32,789 nt of DNA, from contig JAVBKB010000122.1 of assembly GCA_031554275.1 (NCBI GenBank), forward strand, positions 1-32,789. The letters run 5' to 3'. The notes under the pieces were generated by a model. The model saw only the letters and a program-made list of their open reading frames with translations. It ran no database searches and was not told where the DNA came from. The position numbers and the translations under genes were made by a program. The stretch is from JAVBKB01 sp031554275. Lineage in GTDB: Bacteria > Bacillota > Bacilli > JARBTR01. Positions 14,703-23,771 of this stretch are shown here, piece after piece (within the stretch, counting starts at the first letter, position 1; each line of letters starts with the position of its first letter).

Positions 14703-17678
14703 ATGAATGCAACATCAATAACTACTGTAATTCGTGTAAATGATCAGACAGGGTTAGTGGATTCTTTAAGTAGTTTAATGAATGACGCAAGACCGAACCC
14801 ATTGCCCGAATTAAACCGGAGTTGCGAAGATTATTTGAAATGTGATCAGTTGCTCATTGTAAGTACTTCTCAAAATACACTATCCTTCGGGGACTTTCAG
14901 TTGATGGTTGAAGCTGGAATTAAGCATGGCTCGATTGTTATTATGCAGTTACCACAAGCATCGAATATTGGCATTTACCGAGAGGTAATGAATTTTGCAA
15001 CTTCTGATTTTGTTCTCTTTATGGAGCAGGGTGACACTTTGTCAGATGATTTTTTAAAAATTGTGTATAACCAGATACGAACCAACGAAATTCAAAATCT
15101 TTTGGCTTGCTCAGTGAAGTACCTGCACCGTCCTGATTTGATTTTCCCTAACACAAATAAATTTAAATTTGATAGCCCATTTAAACAATTTAATTTAGCA
15201 TTACAACCCTCAAAGATTCAAATGACTTTTAAAGGGGTGATTTTCAACACTAGCAAATTCAAAGAAGTACTGTCTAGTAACAGCAAACAAAAATTGGACG
15301 AAGTGCTTTTGTTAACATTGCTGCTTGAGAAAGAAGCTAACTATTGTGCAACGAATGAGGCTATCTATTTTGTTGGAGAAACAAAGTCATTTGAGGATAG
15401 CTTAGAATCTGAACAACGTGATCGCGAATGGATTGATGGTAAGTTAAACACTGTAGAGAATTTACTTGAAAAAGAGATGTCTTCTTACCGAAAGCATGTC
15501 ATTGCTTTTTTACTAAATGAGATCATTCAATCAGCAAATTACACAAAGGATCACTATGGCGACTTTCCAGTCGAAGAATTTCAAACAAGATTTATGAAAC
15601 TTATTGCTTTGGTTGATCAGGAAATTATCTTCTCACCATTTATAAACAGGAACTACCGCTACTGGCTTCTACAGGAAAAAGGAGTCAAATGTGATTGTCT
15701 GAACGATCGTCTGAACGGAAACCTATTAGTGTATTCAGGGGAAGAGGTGATTATGTCCCTCAAACAATATCAATTATTGGTTCATCATATCGAAGTAAGA
15801 AGTGGGTGTCTACATGTAATGGGGCACTTCACCAATTGTGCACAACTCCCGGTCGAAAAAATGTCCATCTCTTTGCTTAGTCAAAGTGGCAAAAGAAGCA
15901 ATGGCAAAGTGTTTCATTATCCCAAAGGAGATAAAGCTTGCTTTGGCAAGAGTATTTACCAATCCTTTGCAGTTGAGATTGTTGCGCCTTTGGTTGATGT
16001 AGAAGAGCATGAATTCTCATTTCAATTTCGGTTTAACAATATCTCAATGGAAGTAGATGTTCGTTTTCTTTTTAAATCTGGCTTGTATCATTATGATCAA
16101 ATGTATGCTTACCATAGAGAATGGCTGATATCGAAAGTAGGAAGCAGTTGTTTGAAAATTGTTCCCTATACAAAAGAGGCTATCCTAGCATTGGAATCCA
16201 AACTCGTGACGGAGTTGGCGAGTCAATCTCAAGCAGATGTTGCAGAACACCTGCATCTAAGAAAAAAATTTATTGATCGGATCCCACAACATTTTGATAA
16301 GCGAATTTGGGTATTCCTTGATCGAGGTTCTAGAGCAGACGATAACGCTGAACACCTTTTTAAATACTGCATGCAACAGCAGGATGGAATTGAAAAATAC
16401 TATTGTATTGATAAAGAATGTCCTGACTATTCAAGATTGAAAGATGAGTTTGGAGATAGGATTGTTGCATACCTTTCGGATGAATTCTTCTTTCTATGGT
16501 TTAGTTCCGAACGTATCATAACGTCTCACCTACACTTAACCAAAGCTTTCTGTGAAAAGTTTAAAATTTTTAATGGCTTCTTTACAACTAGACAAACGAT
16601 GATTCAGCATGGAATTATTCTATATTCACTACCTGTCCTCTATGACCAAATCGCACATAATTTTGCAATGTTTACAGCTTCAACGATTGGTGAGTACGAT
16701 CATATTTTGAATGATTCGGTTACATTCAATAAAGATGTGTTGAAACTTACAGGGCTAGCTAGATTTGATAATTTAGTTTCTGCACCAAAAAAACAGATCC
16801 TAGTTTCTTTCACTTGGCGACAGTATCTTGTCACAAAAAAACAAGCAGATTGGTCAAGAAAGTATAATGCTAGCTTTAGGGAAACTAACTACTATCTCGG
16901 CATGAATCAGCTCTTTACTGATACTAGATTATCTAGGTATATGAAAGAGAAGGGTTATGTCTTTGCATTTAGACCACATCCAAACGTGTACCAGCAAATT
17001 GCTGATTTTGAAGAATCGGATACGCTCACAATCATTCCTGATGAAGTTTCCTATCAGACACTATATAAAGAAAGTGCATTAATGATTAGTGATTACTCTT
17101 CTGCTGTATTTGATTTTGCTTATTTAAACAAACCAATTATTTACTATCAATATGAACCAGTTCAAAAGGAAGAGGGCTATTTTCACTTCGAAGAGGATGG
17201 TTTTGGAGAGGTAGTCACTAAACATGAGGAAATGGTGGACTTGATCATCCAATATATCGATTCTGATTGTAGAATCAAGAATAAATTCAAAGACAGAATT
17301 GACCGCTTTTTCAATTGGAGAGATCGGAACAATTGCGCTCGAATTTATCATGAGATGATTGAATCAGATCCCCATAAGTTACTCTCTACTTCTGCCAACA
17401 TCACGCCTTACAACTTGCATTTTAGTGGTCAACTCACTGTTAATAGTTCGATCAAATTCAGTGCTGATTATTATGGCGGTTCAGGTAATTGCACTTTTGC
17501 ATGGGAAATATTTGACGAGTGTAACACACGGGTATTGCTAAGAAAGTATGCTAGTGAAAATCAATTTTTCTGGATTCCTAGTGCTCCAGGGAAATACAGG
17601 GTGAAAGTGTATGCGAAAGATGAATCGGGAGACAAGTCTTCCAGATATTTCGATGAATATTTGAACATAAGTAATTAA
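14703..17678 (+). CDS. Bifunctional GT2-like plus TagF-like glycerophosphotransferase with C-terminal Ig-like domain
   Basis: The 991-residue product seems to have three parts. Residues 1-270 are GT2-like (TTVIRVNDQTGLVDSLSSL, and DFVLFMEQGDTLSDDFL, whose D/Q-GD resembles the GT-A metal site). About 345-470 is a beta-rich segment. About 530-890 is a CDP-glycerol glycerophosphotransferase domain: DRGSRADDNAEHLFKY, MIQHGIILYS with a catalytic-type His near 635, FRPHPNVY near 757, and MISDYSSAVFDFAYLNKP near 796. The last 90 residues (YNLHFSGQLTVNSSIKFSA to the end) look like a Y_Y_Y/Ig-like domain, unusual for this family. An ATG at 14670 is in frame but lacks a ribosome site; GAGAGGA precedes the ATG at 14703. 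It should transfer glycerol phosphate, or another CDP-polyol, onto a growing glycan at the inner membrane face. Confidence 0.82.
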   Translation: MNATSITTVIRVNDQTGLVDSLSSLMNDARPNPLPELNRSCEDYLKCDQLLIVSTSQNTLSFGDFQLMVEAGIKHGSIVIMQLPQASNIGIYREVMNFATSDFVLFMEQGDTLSDDFLKIVYNQIRTNEIQNLLACSVKYLHRPDLIFPNTNKFKFDSPFKQFNLALQPSKIQMTFKGVIFNTSKFKEVLSSNSKQKLDEVLLLTLLLEKEANYCATNEAIYFVGETKSFEDSLESEQRDREWIDGKLNTVENLLEKEMSSYRKHVIAFLLNEIIQSANYTKDHYGDFPVEEFQTRFMKLIALVDQEIIFSPFINRNYRYWLLQEKGVKCDCLNDRLNGNLLVYSGEEVIMSLKQYQLLVHHIEVRSGCLHVMGHFTNCAQLPVEKMSISLLSQSGKRSNGKVFHYPKGDKACFGKSIYQSFAVEIVAPLVDVEEHEFSFQFRFNNISMEVDVRFLFKSGLYHYDQMYAYHREWLISKVGSSCLKIVPYTKEAILALESKLVTELASQSQADVAEHLHLRKKFIDRIPQHFDKRIWVFLDRGSRADDNAEHLFKYCMQQQDGIEKYYCIDKECPDYSRLKDEFGDRIVAYLSDEFFFLWFSSERIITSHLHLTKAFCEKFKIFNGFFTTRQTMIQHGIILYSLPVLYDQIAHNFAMFTASTIGEYDHILNDSVTFNKDVLKLTGLARFDNLVSAPKKQILVSFTWRQYLVTKKQADWSRKYNASFRETNYYLGMNQLFTDTRLSRYMKEKGYVFAFRPHPNVYQQIADFEESDTLTIIPDEVSYQTLYKESALMISDYSSAVFDFAYLNKPIIYYQYEPVQKEEGYFHFEEDGFGEVVTKHEEMVDLIIQYIDSDCRIKNKFKDRIDRFFNWRDRNNCARIYHEMIESDPHKLLSTSANITPYNLHFSGQLTVNSSIKFSADYYGGSGNCTFAWEIFDECNTRVLLRKYASENQFFWIPSAPGKYRVKVYAKDESGDKSSRYFDEYLNISN

Positions 17679-17781
17679 ATACATTTAAAACTGTTAACGG
17701 ATAGTCTTCTGTTTTAGATAAAGATATATAAAAAACTGAACACACATTTTTATCTTCAAAACAAGCAAAATCAAGTTCGGA

Positions 17782-17810
17782 TTGTAATTTTGAGCGGATT
17801 AAGATATACT
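17782..17810 (+). promoter_or_regulatory. Putative internal promoter of the second TagF-like gene
   Basis: TTGTAA (17782-17787) and TATACT (17805-17810) with a 17-base spacer lie about 95 bases before the ATG at 17905. The 226-base gap upstream of that gene has no clear terminator, so this promoter would add to read-through from upstream. Confidence 0.5.
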
Positions 17811-17904
17811 TTCCGAAGGCAAGTTTGATTTTTCTGAATAAATTGATAATTAGTTTTATGCCAGCGGGGAAGAATCGGTATTTTTGGTAAAAAGGGGAGT
17901 AAAC

Positions 17905-20900
17905 ATGAATTTTATCTCACGAGTTTTAAAAAAAAATGAACACCATGAAAAACATGAAATTGCCATCACGATTAATAAAAAGTATGATGACGACAGTATT
18001 ATACAATGCGAAACAGCAATATTTACTGACTTGAAAATTGCAATCCACTATTTACCTTGGTTTGCTGAGAAAAATGTAATTCTTATACTAAATAGCTGTA
18101 CAGATTCAAAAAAATTAGAACTCCTTGTTCGTCATATGCATAAAGGGAAAATTATTAGCGATCTTCAAGTAGTGAAAGATATATTAGAAAAATACAATAT
18201 AGAAGCTGGCGAAGATTTTGATAAGAAGAGTCACCCTTTCAAACTGAAATTAAGAATGGATATAGTTGCAAGTGGTTTTATCTATATGCTTTCGGATTTT
18301 AATTTTAATATGAATTCCCTTGTTATTGAAGGCGGATATATCGATCAGAAAAACTTCACAATACACCCAAACAAGGGTGCTCAATTAAAGGATATACGTG
18401 TTTTTTATAGAGGCTATGAAGCAAAGTACATTGGTTTGAATGATGAAGGTACCGACCTTTACAATGTAGACGATGTGTATATATTTATTAATGAACCATC
18501 AAAAGGCGGAATTATATCCTGGATAAAAAATCACATATTACATTTGAGATTAAGTTCTAGACAATATAACATATTCTTAGTATACGAAACAGCAGAACAA
18601 CTTTTAGATGATCAAAAATATGATTGTAATGAGTTAGATTGTGATGGGATCTATACTTTAGAGCAGTTAAATGTAGAAAATTTCAAGGGAAAGTTGTTAC
18701 TTTTCACACAACTATGGATTGCTAGTGTATGTAAATCACTTTTTAAAGATAATAATGTGATAATTCAGTACCATAGAAACATAAATATGATCAGTGAAAA
18801 TAATATTACTACTTTAAAGACACTAAGTAAACTAATAGAATGTGGATATATTGAATTGTTAGAACCACAAGAAAATATAGATGAATTATTCTCAAATGAC
18901 AAGATTTTCAGAGAATTTAAAAACTATATTCCTCGTTCAAATTATTGTATTAAAGAAAATGTGGTTTCTGAGATAAAAAAGGTTGCGTATGTTGGTCGTT
19001 TAACAGACAGTGATAATGCTAAAAATATGGAAGGTTTAAAACGAATAATAAATAGTTGTGACGATATCACATTTTTTATTTATGGTTCAGGGAATGCTGA
19101 GGATGATTTTAAAAAAATCAAAAATGTTCAATTTAAAGGTTATGAATACAATAAAGACTTAATATATAGTGACATAGATTTACTAATATTACCTTCGATT
19201 CAAGAAGCATTTCCACTTGTTATTTTGGAAGCAGCATCATATGGAGTTAAATCATTAACCTATAATAATTCAAGTATGGTTCAGAAACATATAACAAATG
19301 AAATGGGCACTGTTATTGAGTTAAACAATGAGGAAAAATTCATTGATTGTTTGAAGAATTATAATGAATATGATAAAAATGAGGTTCAAAAATATTTTGA
19401 TGAGAATTTCGCAATTGAAAACTTGCCCCAGTTGAGTAATCTTGTCTTAAAAAGGAATGTAACCCCTTTTAAAGCTAGAGGATTTGTTTATATGGAGAAA
19501 ACGGACAAAAACTATATTGAATTGAGAATATTCATTTTGGGATATATTAAACTTGTTGGTGAGATAATGATCAATTCAACATTTGATTATGAAGTGAAAC
19601 ACAATAAGGATTATGAATACTATTCAAATAAATCAATGTATTATCCTGAAAATTTTATAACAATTACAATTAAGAAAACGGAAATCAAAACATATGATTT
19701 TTTGGAAATTATATGTATGGGGCAAAAATTAAGCTTTACTTTAGTAAGAAACGCAGCTAGATCTTTTGAAATAGATGATGTATATACACTTAATGTCGAA
19801 TCTACTTGTTTTGAGATTGTTGAGACAGACTGCAAAGATTTTAAAGATATTGTTAGAAAATATAAACCGAGAGAATTTACGTATTTGTTTCAAGATCGCA
19901 TTTTCAAGGGTGATGATAACGCTGAACATTTATACAAATATTTTATGAAGTTGGGTTATACTAATATTTATTACACAATAGATGAGGGCAGCCCTGATTT
20001 TTATCGTCTTTTAAGCGAAGGATTTAAGTTGATTAAACCAGACTCTAAAATTCATTACTTACTACTATTAAAGTCAGAAGCTATTTTAAGTTCCCATTTA
20101 AAAAAGGATATTTTATTTCAAAGTCTGTCAAATGAATTATTATTTCAGAGAACCTCAAAAGTTGTATTTTTACAGCATGGTGTGATATTTTCTAAATCTG
20201 ATTATAAATTTTTTCTTAATTCCCTTGTAAATCCCTGTGATTTGATGGTTGTATCAAATAAGCTCGAGCTTAAGTTAGTTGAAGAGATTTCAAATTATGA
20301 TAATATTAAGATTACTGGACTTGCTCGATATGATAACCTCTATTATAACAAGGATATTTTATCAAATCGCATTCTATATTTTCCTACCTGGAATAGGAAT
20401 CTAAACAGTGAGATCTTTATGCAAACTGCATATTACAAGGGTATTATGAGTCTGTTAGAACACGAGGGACTTAACAAGATTTTACTAGAGAATAATTTAA
20501 TCCTGGATTTAGTTTTGCATCCAGAAATAGAGAAATACAGTAGTGATTTTGTGATAAATTCAGAAAATATAAATAAGATTTCTAATACAAATATTCTATT
20601 TAGTGAACTCGTTTTATCACATATGTGCTTGATAACGGATGTTTCTTCTTTAAGATTTGATTTCCTTTTTCAAGAAAAACCAGTAATTAGTTATGTACCT
20701 TATGATGTTCATAGTCAAAATGACATACAGGATGTAGAAAGAATTGTATATGATGCAAGTACTCCTAGCGAAGTCTGCATGATATTGAATAATTTAAAGA
20801 AATCTAATTTCACACTAGACTCAGATAAACAGCAATTAGTTGATAATTTCATTACCAGAGATGGGGACAATTGCAAAAGAATTTTTGAGGAAATTATGCT

Positions 20901-20916
20901 TTTAAGAACTCAATGA
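17905..20916 (+). CDS. Bifunctional GT4-like plus TagF-like glycerophosphotransferase
   Basis: The 1003-residue protein has a GT4-type domain ending near residue 500: VAYVGRLTDSDNAKNMEGL near 360, FFIYGSGNAEDDF, and LILPSIQEAFPLVILEAAS near 430 with the full ExxxxxxxE pattern. A beta-rich linker follows (525-640), then a CDP-glycerol glycerophosphotransferase domain: FQDRIFKGDDNAEHLYKYF near 662, FLQHGVIF near 756, LHPEIEKY near 871, and ITDVSSLRFDFLFQEKP near 911. In TagF one His lies in each of the HG and HPE/HPN motifs, and both are kept. A TTG at 17884 is in frame, but AAAGGGGAG points to the ATG at 17905. Codon use is visibly richer in A and T than in the preceding gene, hinting at separate acquisition. 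The polymer it builds is unknown. Confidence 0.85.
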   Translation: MNFISRVLKKNEHHEKHEIAITINKKYDDDSIIQCETAIFTDLKIAIHYLPWFAEKNVILILNSCTDSKKLELLVRHMHKGKIISDLQVVKDILEKYNIEAGEDFDKKSHPFKLKLRMDIVASGFIYMLSDFNFNMNSLVIEGGYIDQKNFTIHPNKGAQLKDIRVFYRGYEAKYIGLNDEGTDLYNVDDVYIFINEPSKGGIISWIKNHILHLRLSSRQYNIFLVYETAEQLLDDQKYDCNELDCDGIYTLEQLNVENFKGKLLLFTQLWIASVCKSLFKDNNVIIQYHRNINMISENNITTLKTLSKLIECGYIELLEPQENIDELFSNDKIFREFKNYIPRSNYCIKENVVSEIKKVAYVGRLTDSDNAKNMEGLKRIINSCDDITFFIYGSGNAEDDFKKIKNVQFKGYEYNKDLIYSDIDLLILPSIQEAFPLVILEAASYGVKSLTYNNSSMVQKHITNEMGTVIELNNEEKFIDCLKNYNEYDKNEVQKYFDENFAIENLPQLSNLVLKRNVTPFKARGFVYMEKTDKNYIELRIFILGYIKLVGEIMINSTFDYEVKHNKDYEYYSNKSMYYPENFITITIKKTEIKTYDFLEIICMGQKLSFTLVRNAARSFEIDDVYTLNVESTCFEIVETDCKDFKDIVRKYKPREFTYLFQDRIFKGDDNAEHLYKYFMKLGYTNIYYTIDEGSPDFYRLLSEGFKLIKPDSKIHYLLLLKSEAILSSHLKKDILFQSLSNELLFQRTSKVVFLQHGVIFSKSDYKFFLNSLVNPCDLMVVSNKLELKLVEEISNYDNIKITGLARYDNLYYNKDILSNRILYFPTWNRNLNSEIFMQTAYYKGIMSLLEHEGLNKILLENNLILDLVLHPEIEKYSSDFVINSENINKISNTNILFSELVLSHMCLITDVSSLRFDFLFQEKPVISYVPYDVHSQNDIQDVERIVYDASTPSEVCMILNNLKKSNFTLDSDKQQLVDNFITRDGDNCKRIFEEIMLLRTQ

Positions 20917-21002
20917 TCCACAGAAAGAAGAATTAGTTAATTTCGAATTATCAGCTATAACGAGGTGCTTTTGTACCTACAAACTTTTGACTGGAGGTTT
21001 TT

Positions 21003-22007
21003 ATGAATATTTTAGTTACAGGCGGTTATGGCTACATCGGGAGTCATTTTATTAAAGATATTTTAAAGCTTGGTCACAAAATTGTTGTAGTCGATGATTT
21101 TTCAACTGGATTTCTTGAAGCACTTGGAGGGTATGATGTAGATTGCCAAATCTGTGATATTAGAAATAAAGAGTCATTGAGTCTTATATTTGCAAATAAT
21201 AAGTTTGATATTGTTTATGACTTCGCTGCAAAATTGATCGCACCTGAAAGTGTTGTGAAACCTGAGTTATATTATGATGTAAATGTGCTTGGTCTGAAAA
21301 ATGTCTTGGATTGTATGCTTGAGTATAATGTTAAAAAAATTGTGTTTTCTTCTACTGCAGCTGTACATGGGCTGCTTGATAAGAAAAACGAGTTAATAGT
21401 TGAAACCGATCCCACAGTCCCTGTCAATCCCTATGGTGAGTCTAAACTAGTCGGTGAAAAAATGATTGAATCGTATAGTAAAGCATATGGAATTGATTAT
21501 ATAATATTTAGGTATTTTAATGTTGTTGGTAGTGTTAAATATGGAGAACAATTGTCGAATATTTCATCGGTTGTTCCAAGTTTAATTAATTCTATAAATA
21601 CAGGTGATTCATTTAAGGTATTTGGTCACGATTATCCGACGAGAGATGGAAGTTGTATTCGAGATTATATTCATATAGCGGATTTAGTATGTGCTCATAC
21701 ATTGGTTTGTGATCATGTTTGCGAGGAAAACAACGGAGTTTACAATCTTTCAATCGGAATGGGAACAACAGTATTTGAGTTGATCAAACAAACAAATGAT
21801 GCTTTAAACATTGACATCAAATTCGAATTAGCCCAAAGAAGAGAAGGTGATCCAGTTATTTCAGCTGCGGATAATTCGAAATTCACTTCAAAATTCCCGT
21901 GGGATATTAAATATTGTGATATCGGTGAAATGGTTAAAGAAACATACACATCTTGGATGAAATATAATGAGGAAAGAGAAATTAGGATTACGTCCTCTTC
22001 CAAATAG
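21003..22007 (+). CDS. galE: UDP-glucose 4-epimerase family protein (GalE-like)
   Basis: The 334-residue extended short-chain dehydrogenase should interconvert UDP-glucose and UDP-galactose, or the N-acetyl forms. It has the NAD motif GGYGYIGSH (residues 7-15), VVDDFSTGF, YDFAAKLIAPESV, the SSTAAVHG serine/threonine site, and the catalytic pair Y144/K148 in NPYGESKLVGEKM. FRYFNVVGS and RDYIHIADL complete the GalE pattern. Length matches GalE (about 330). GGAGG precedes the ATG. It closes the plus-strand run and is followed by a very strong terminator, so it likely supplies a donor sugar to the transferases upstream. Whether it acts on glucose or N-acetylglucosamine forms cannot be told from these motifs. 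Confidence 0.88.
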   Translation: MNILVTGGYGYIGSHFIKDILKLGHKIVVVDDFSTGFLEALGGYDVDCQICDIRNKESLSLIFANNKFDIVYDFAAKLIAPESVVKPELYYDVNVLGLKNVLDCMLEYNVKKIVFSSTAAVHGLLDKKNELIVETDPTVPVNPYGESKLVGEKMIESYSKAYGIDYIIFRYFNVVGSVKYGEQLSNISSVVPSLINSINTGDSFKVFGHDYPTRDGSCIRDYIHIADLVCAHTLVCDHVCEENNGVYNLSIGMGTTVFELIKQTNDALNIDIKFELAQRREGDPVISAADNSKFTSKFPWDIKYCDIGEMVKETYTSWMKYNEEREIRITSSSK

Positions 22008-22023
22008 GGTAGATTATTAGTGA

Positions 22024-22070
22024 AGCTTAATCACTGAATGAAAACATCATTCAGTGATTAAGCTGTTTTT
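22024..22070 (+). terminator. Strong rho-independent terminator after galE
   Basis: A perfect 18-base inverted repeat (22024-22041 with 22047-22064; arm begins AGCTTAATCACTG) surrounds a five-base loop AAACA and is followed by GTTTTTG. The stem is longer than the other terminators here. No T-run follows on the minus strand, so it serves the plus-strand run. Confidence 0.92.
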
Positions 22071-22101
22071 GAGACCAGGAAAATCAAATGGGGTTAATTT
22101 A

Positions 22102-22191
22102 TTATCTTGTGAAAATATTCTTTCTTTCGCGTTTGTAAAGTTCATAAATCCATAACTGACGCATTTCAAGATTTAACAACGTTTTTTTCAA
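22102..22191 (-). CDS. Candidate small protein or gene fragment of 29 residues
   Basis: A minus-strand frame starts at TTG 22191, seven bases after a good AGGAG (22203-22199), and reads MKKTLLNLEMRQLWIYELYK then a basic tail KNIFTR before TAA. An in-frame ATG at 22197 lies too near the AGGAG. The KK-rich start and amphipathic helix are protein-like, but I do not recognise it. It lies about 65 bases downstream of the glycosyltransferase gene on the same strand and could be a small co-transcribed gene or the start of a truncated one. Confidence 0.3.
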   Translation of the reverse strand: MKKTLLNLEMRQLWIYELYKRERKNIFTR

Positions 22192-22256
22192 AGGCATGCT
22201 CCTAAGGCCGAATTATCATGTCTAGATCCTTCTCAGTCAGTGTGTCTCGCTGATTC

Positions 22257-23471
22257 TCAGACTTTGACATTAATATCCTCCACTATCCCATACAATATCT
22301 GAATATTCTTTTCCCAGTGAAAATTCCCAAGTGCGAATTGGTGTCCATTATCACCTAATCGATCTCGCAAAGACTTATCACTTGCAAGCTTTTGAATTGT
22401 AATGCAAATTTCTGATACGCTTCTTTCCGTAAGTGCAATACCGCAGTTTGCTTTCTCAATTACCCTATTCGAGTTACCAGAAACATCAGCTACAATCGGC
22501 TTCCCCATACCCATATAATCAATTTCTTTTCCAGGGAGCACAGTCTCCAAGAATTCACTCTCGGCTAGACTGACAAATGCAATGTCTGCATGTGCAATTC
22601 TTCTTAAAGTGTCGCGCCTACTCATTGCAGTGGTGAATTTTACATTTGTTAGTTGCAGCTTAGCAAGCTTTTCTATAGTTTCGTTCTTTTTAAAACCATA
22701 ACCGATAATTTCAAAAAATAATTCAGGTGAGTCCTTGAAATAGGTCATCACCTCTATTAGCTTTTCAATGTTTTGTGCCAATCCAATGTTTCCGGAATAA
22801 ATAACTGTCACTTTTGGTGAGTCGATTTTGCTTTCCGATCTGTAACCAAACTCTTCATCTGTTAACGAATTTGGAATATAGAATACTTGTTTTTCCGAGA
22901 TTTTTTTCGATAGAATTGTCGGCAAAAAGCCCTCACTATTTACAATTACCCTGTCTGATCGATTAATCAATATTGTTTCGATGCGTTTAGCAACATTTAG
23001 TACAAACCTATTAGAGAAAACTTTCGTGCCTCTTAAAGAATCCTCGGACAAGTCTCTAACATCAGTGATCAATTTCGCTTTAAACTTCCATTTAGCATAC
23101 AATCCAACAACTGCAGAAAATAATGGTGGTATAGAAAGAAATATAATATCAAAATCAAAATCTTTTTTCATCCGAAACACTTTATAAAAAAATGAAAAGG
23201 AAACTTCTAAATAGAATAATAACCGTCTCCAAATGTTTGAAGTGTACTTTCTTGATCGCAGTTTTATTCGAATGATATCCTCTCCTGCAATATCTTCATC
23301 CCAAAATTCGGTTTTATTATACAGACTGCGGTTTGGATAACTAGGCTCACAGGTAAGCACTTTAACATCGTAACCTTGTTTATTAAGTAATTGATAGATA
23401 TTCTTTTGTCTATTTGAAGCACTTCCGATTTCTGGGTAGAAATTAAACGAAATCATAAATATTTTTTTCAA
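22257..23471 (-). CDS. GT4 family glycosyltransferase
   Basis: This 404-residue GT-B enzyme resembles WbpH/WbuB-type GT4 transferases. It starts KKIFMISFNFYPEIGSASNR, the common acceptor-side start with the GSASNR loop. DIIFLSIPPLFSAVVG and ITDVRDLSEDSL follow, then the donor half with VIYSGNIGLAQNIEKLIEV, a GYG turn, and FVSLAESEFLETVLPGKEIDYMG in place of the canonical E-x7-E site. A hydrophobic patch at about residues 85-130 suggests close membrane contact. The start is TTG at 23471, six bases after AGGGGGA; the ATG five codons inside has no ribosome site at a suitable distance. It stands alone on the minus strand, convergent with galE and divergent from wecB. It likely adds an N-acetylated sugar to the lipid-linked chain, but specificity is unknown. 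Confidence 0.86.
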   Translation of the reverse strand: MKKIFMISFNFYPEIGSASNRQKNIYQLLNKQGYDVKVLTCEPSYPNRSLYNKTEFWDEDIAGEDIIRIKLRSRKYTSNIWRRLLFYLEVSFSFFYKVFRMKKDFDFDIIFLSIPPLFSAVVGLYAKWKFKAKLITDVRDLSEDSLRGTKVFSNRFVLNVAKRIETILINRSDRVIVNSEGFLPTILSKKISEKQVFYIPNSLTDEEFGYRSESKIDSPKVTVIYSGNIGLAQNIEKLIEVMTYFKDSPELFFEIIGYGFKKNETIEKLAKLQLTNVKFTTAMSRRDTLRRIAHADIAFVSLAESEFLETVLPGKEIDYMGMGKPIVADVSGNSNRVIEKANCGIALTERSVSEICITIQKLASDKSLRDRLGDNGHQFALGNFHWEKNIQILYGIVEDINVKV

Positions 23472-23696
23472 TTAATCCCCCTCATTCTCATGAATTACAC
23501 TTGGCTTATAATAATGGACATTGTTACGCATTATTTTAACATATCTCGCTGTCACTTTCTATCGAATACAACACAAATTTGTATTTACACCTATGATTTT
23601 GTCAGCAATTTGTGCTTAAACTGACATTGATTGTTTTCACTTTGCTCTACTACTCTAAAACTTTCTAGGACTTTGTATTGTTTAGGCGAAAACATC

Positions 23697-23725
23697 TTGT
23701 ATTTTACTAGTTTTTAAGATATTGT
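23697..23725 (+). promoter_or_regulatory. Putative wecB promoter
   Basis: TTGTAT (23697-23702) and TATTGT (23720-23725) are 17 bases apart, about 47 bases before the wecB start. A second weaker pair (TTGTAT 23722-23727, TATAGA 23746-23751, 18-base spacer) would start transcription almost at the ribosome site. The 300-base divergent gap 23472-23771 shows no gene. Confidence 0.4.
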
Positions 23726-23771
23726 ATGTTGGATACCTTCATTAATATAGAGAGTATAGGAGGAATAAATC

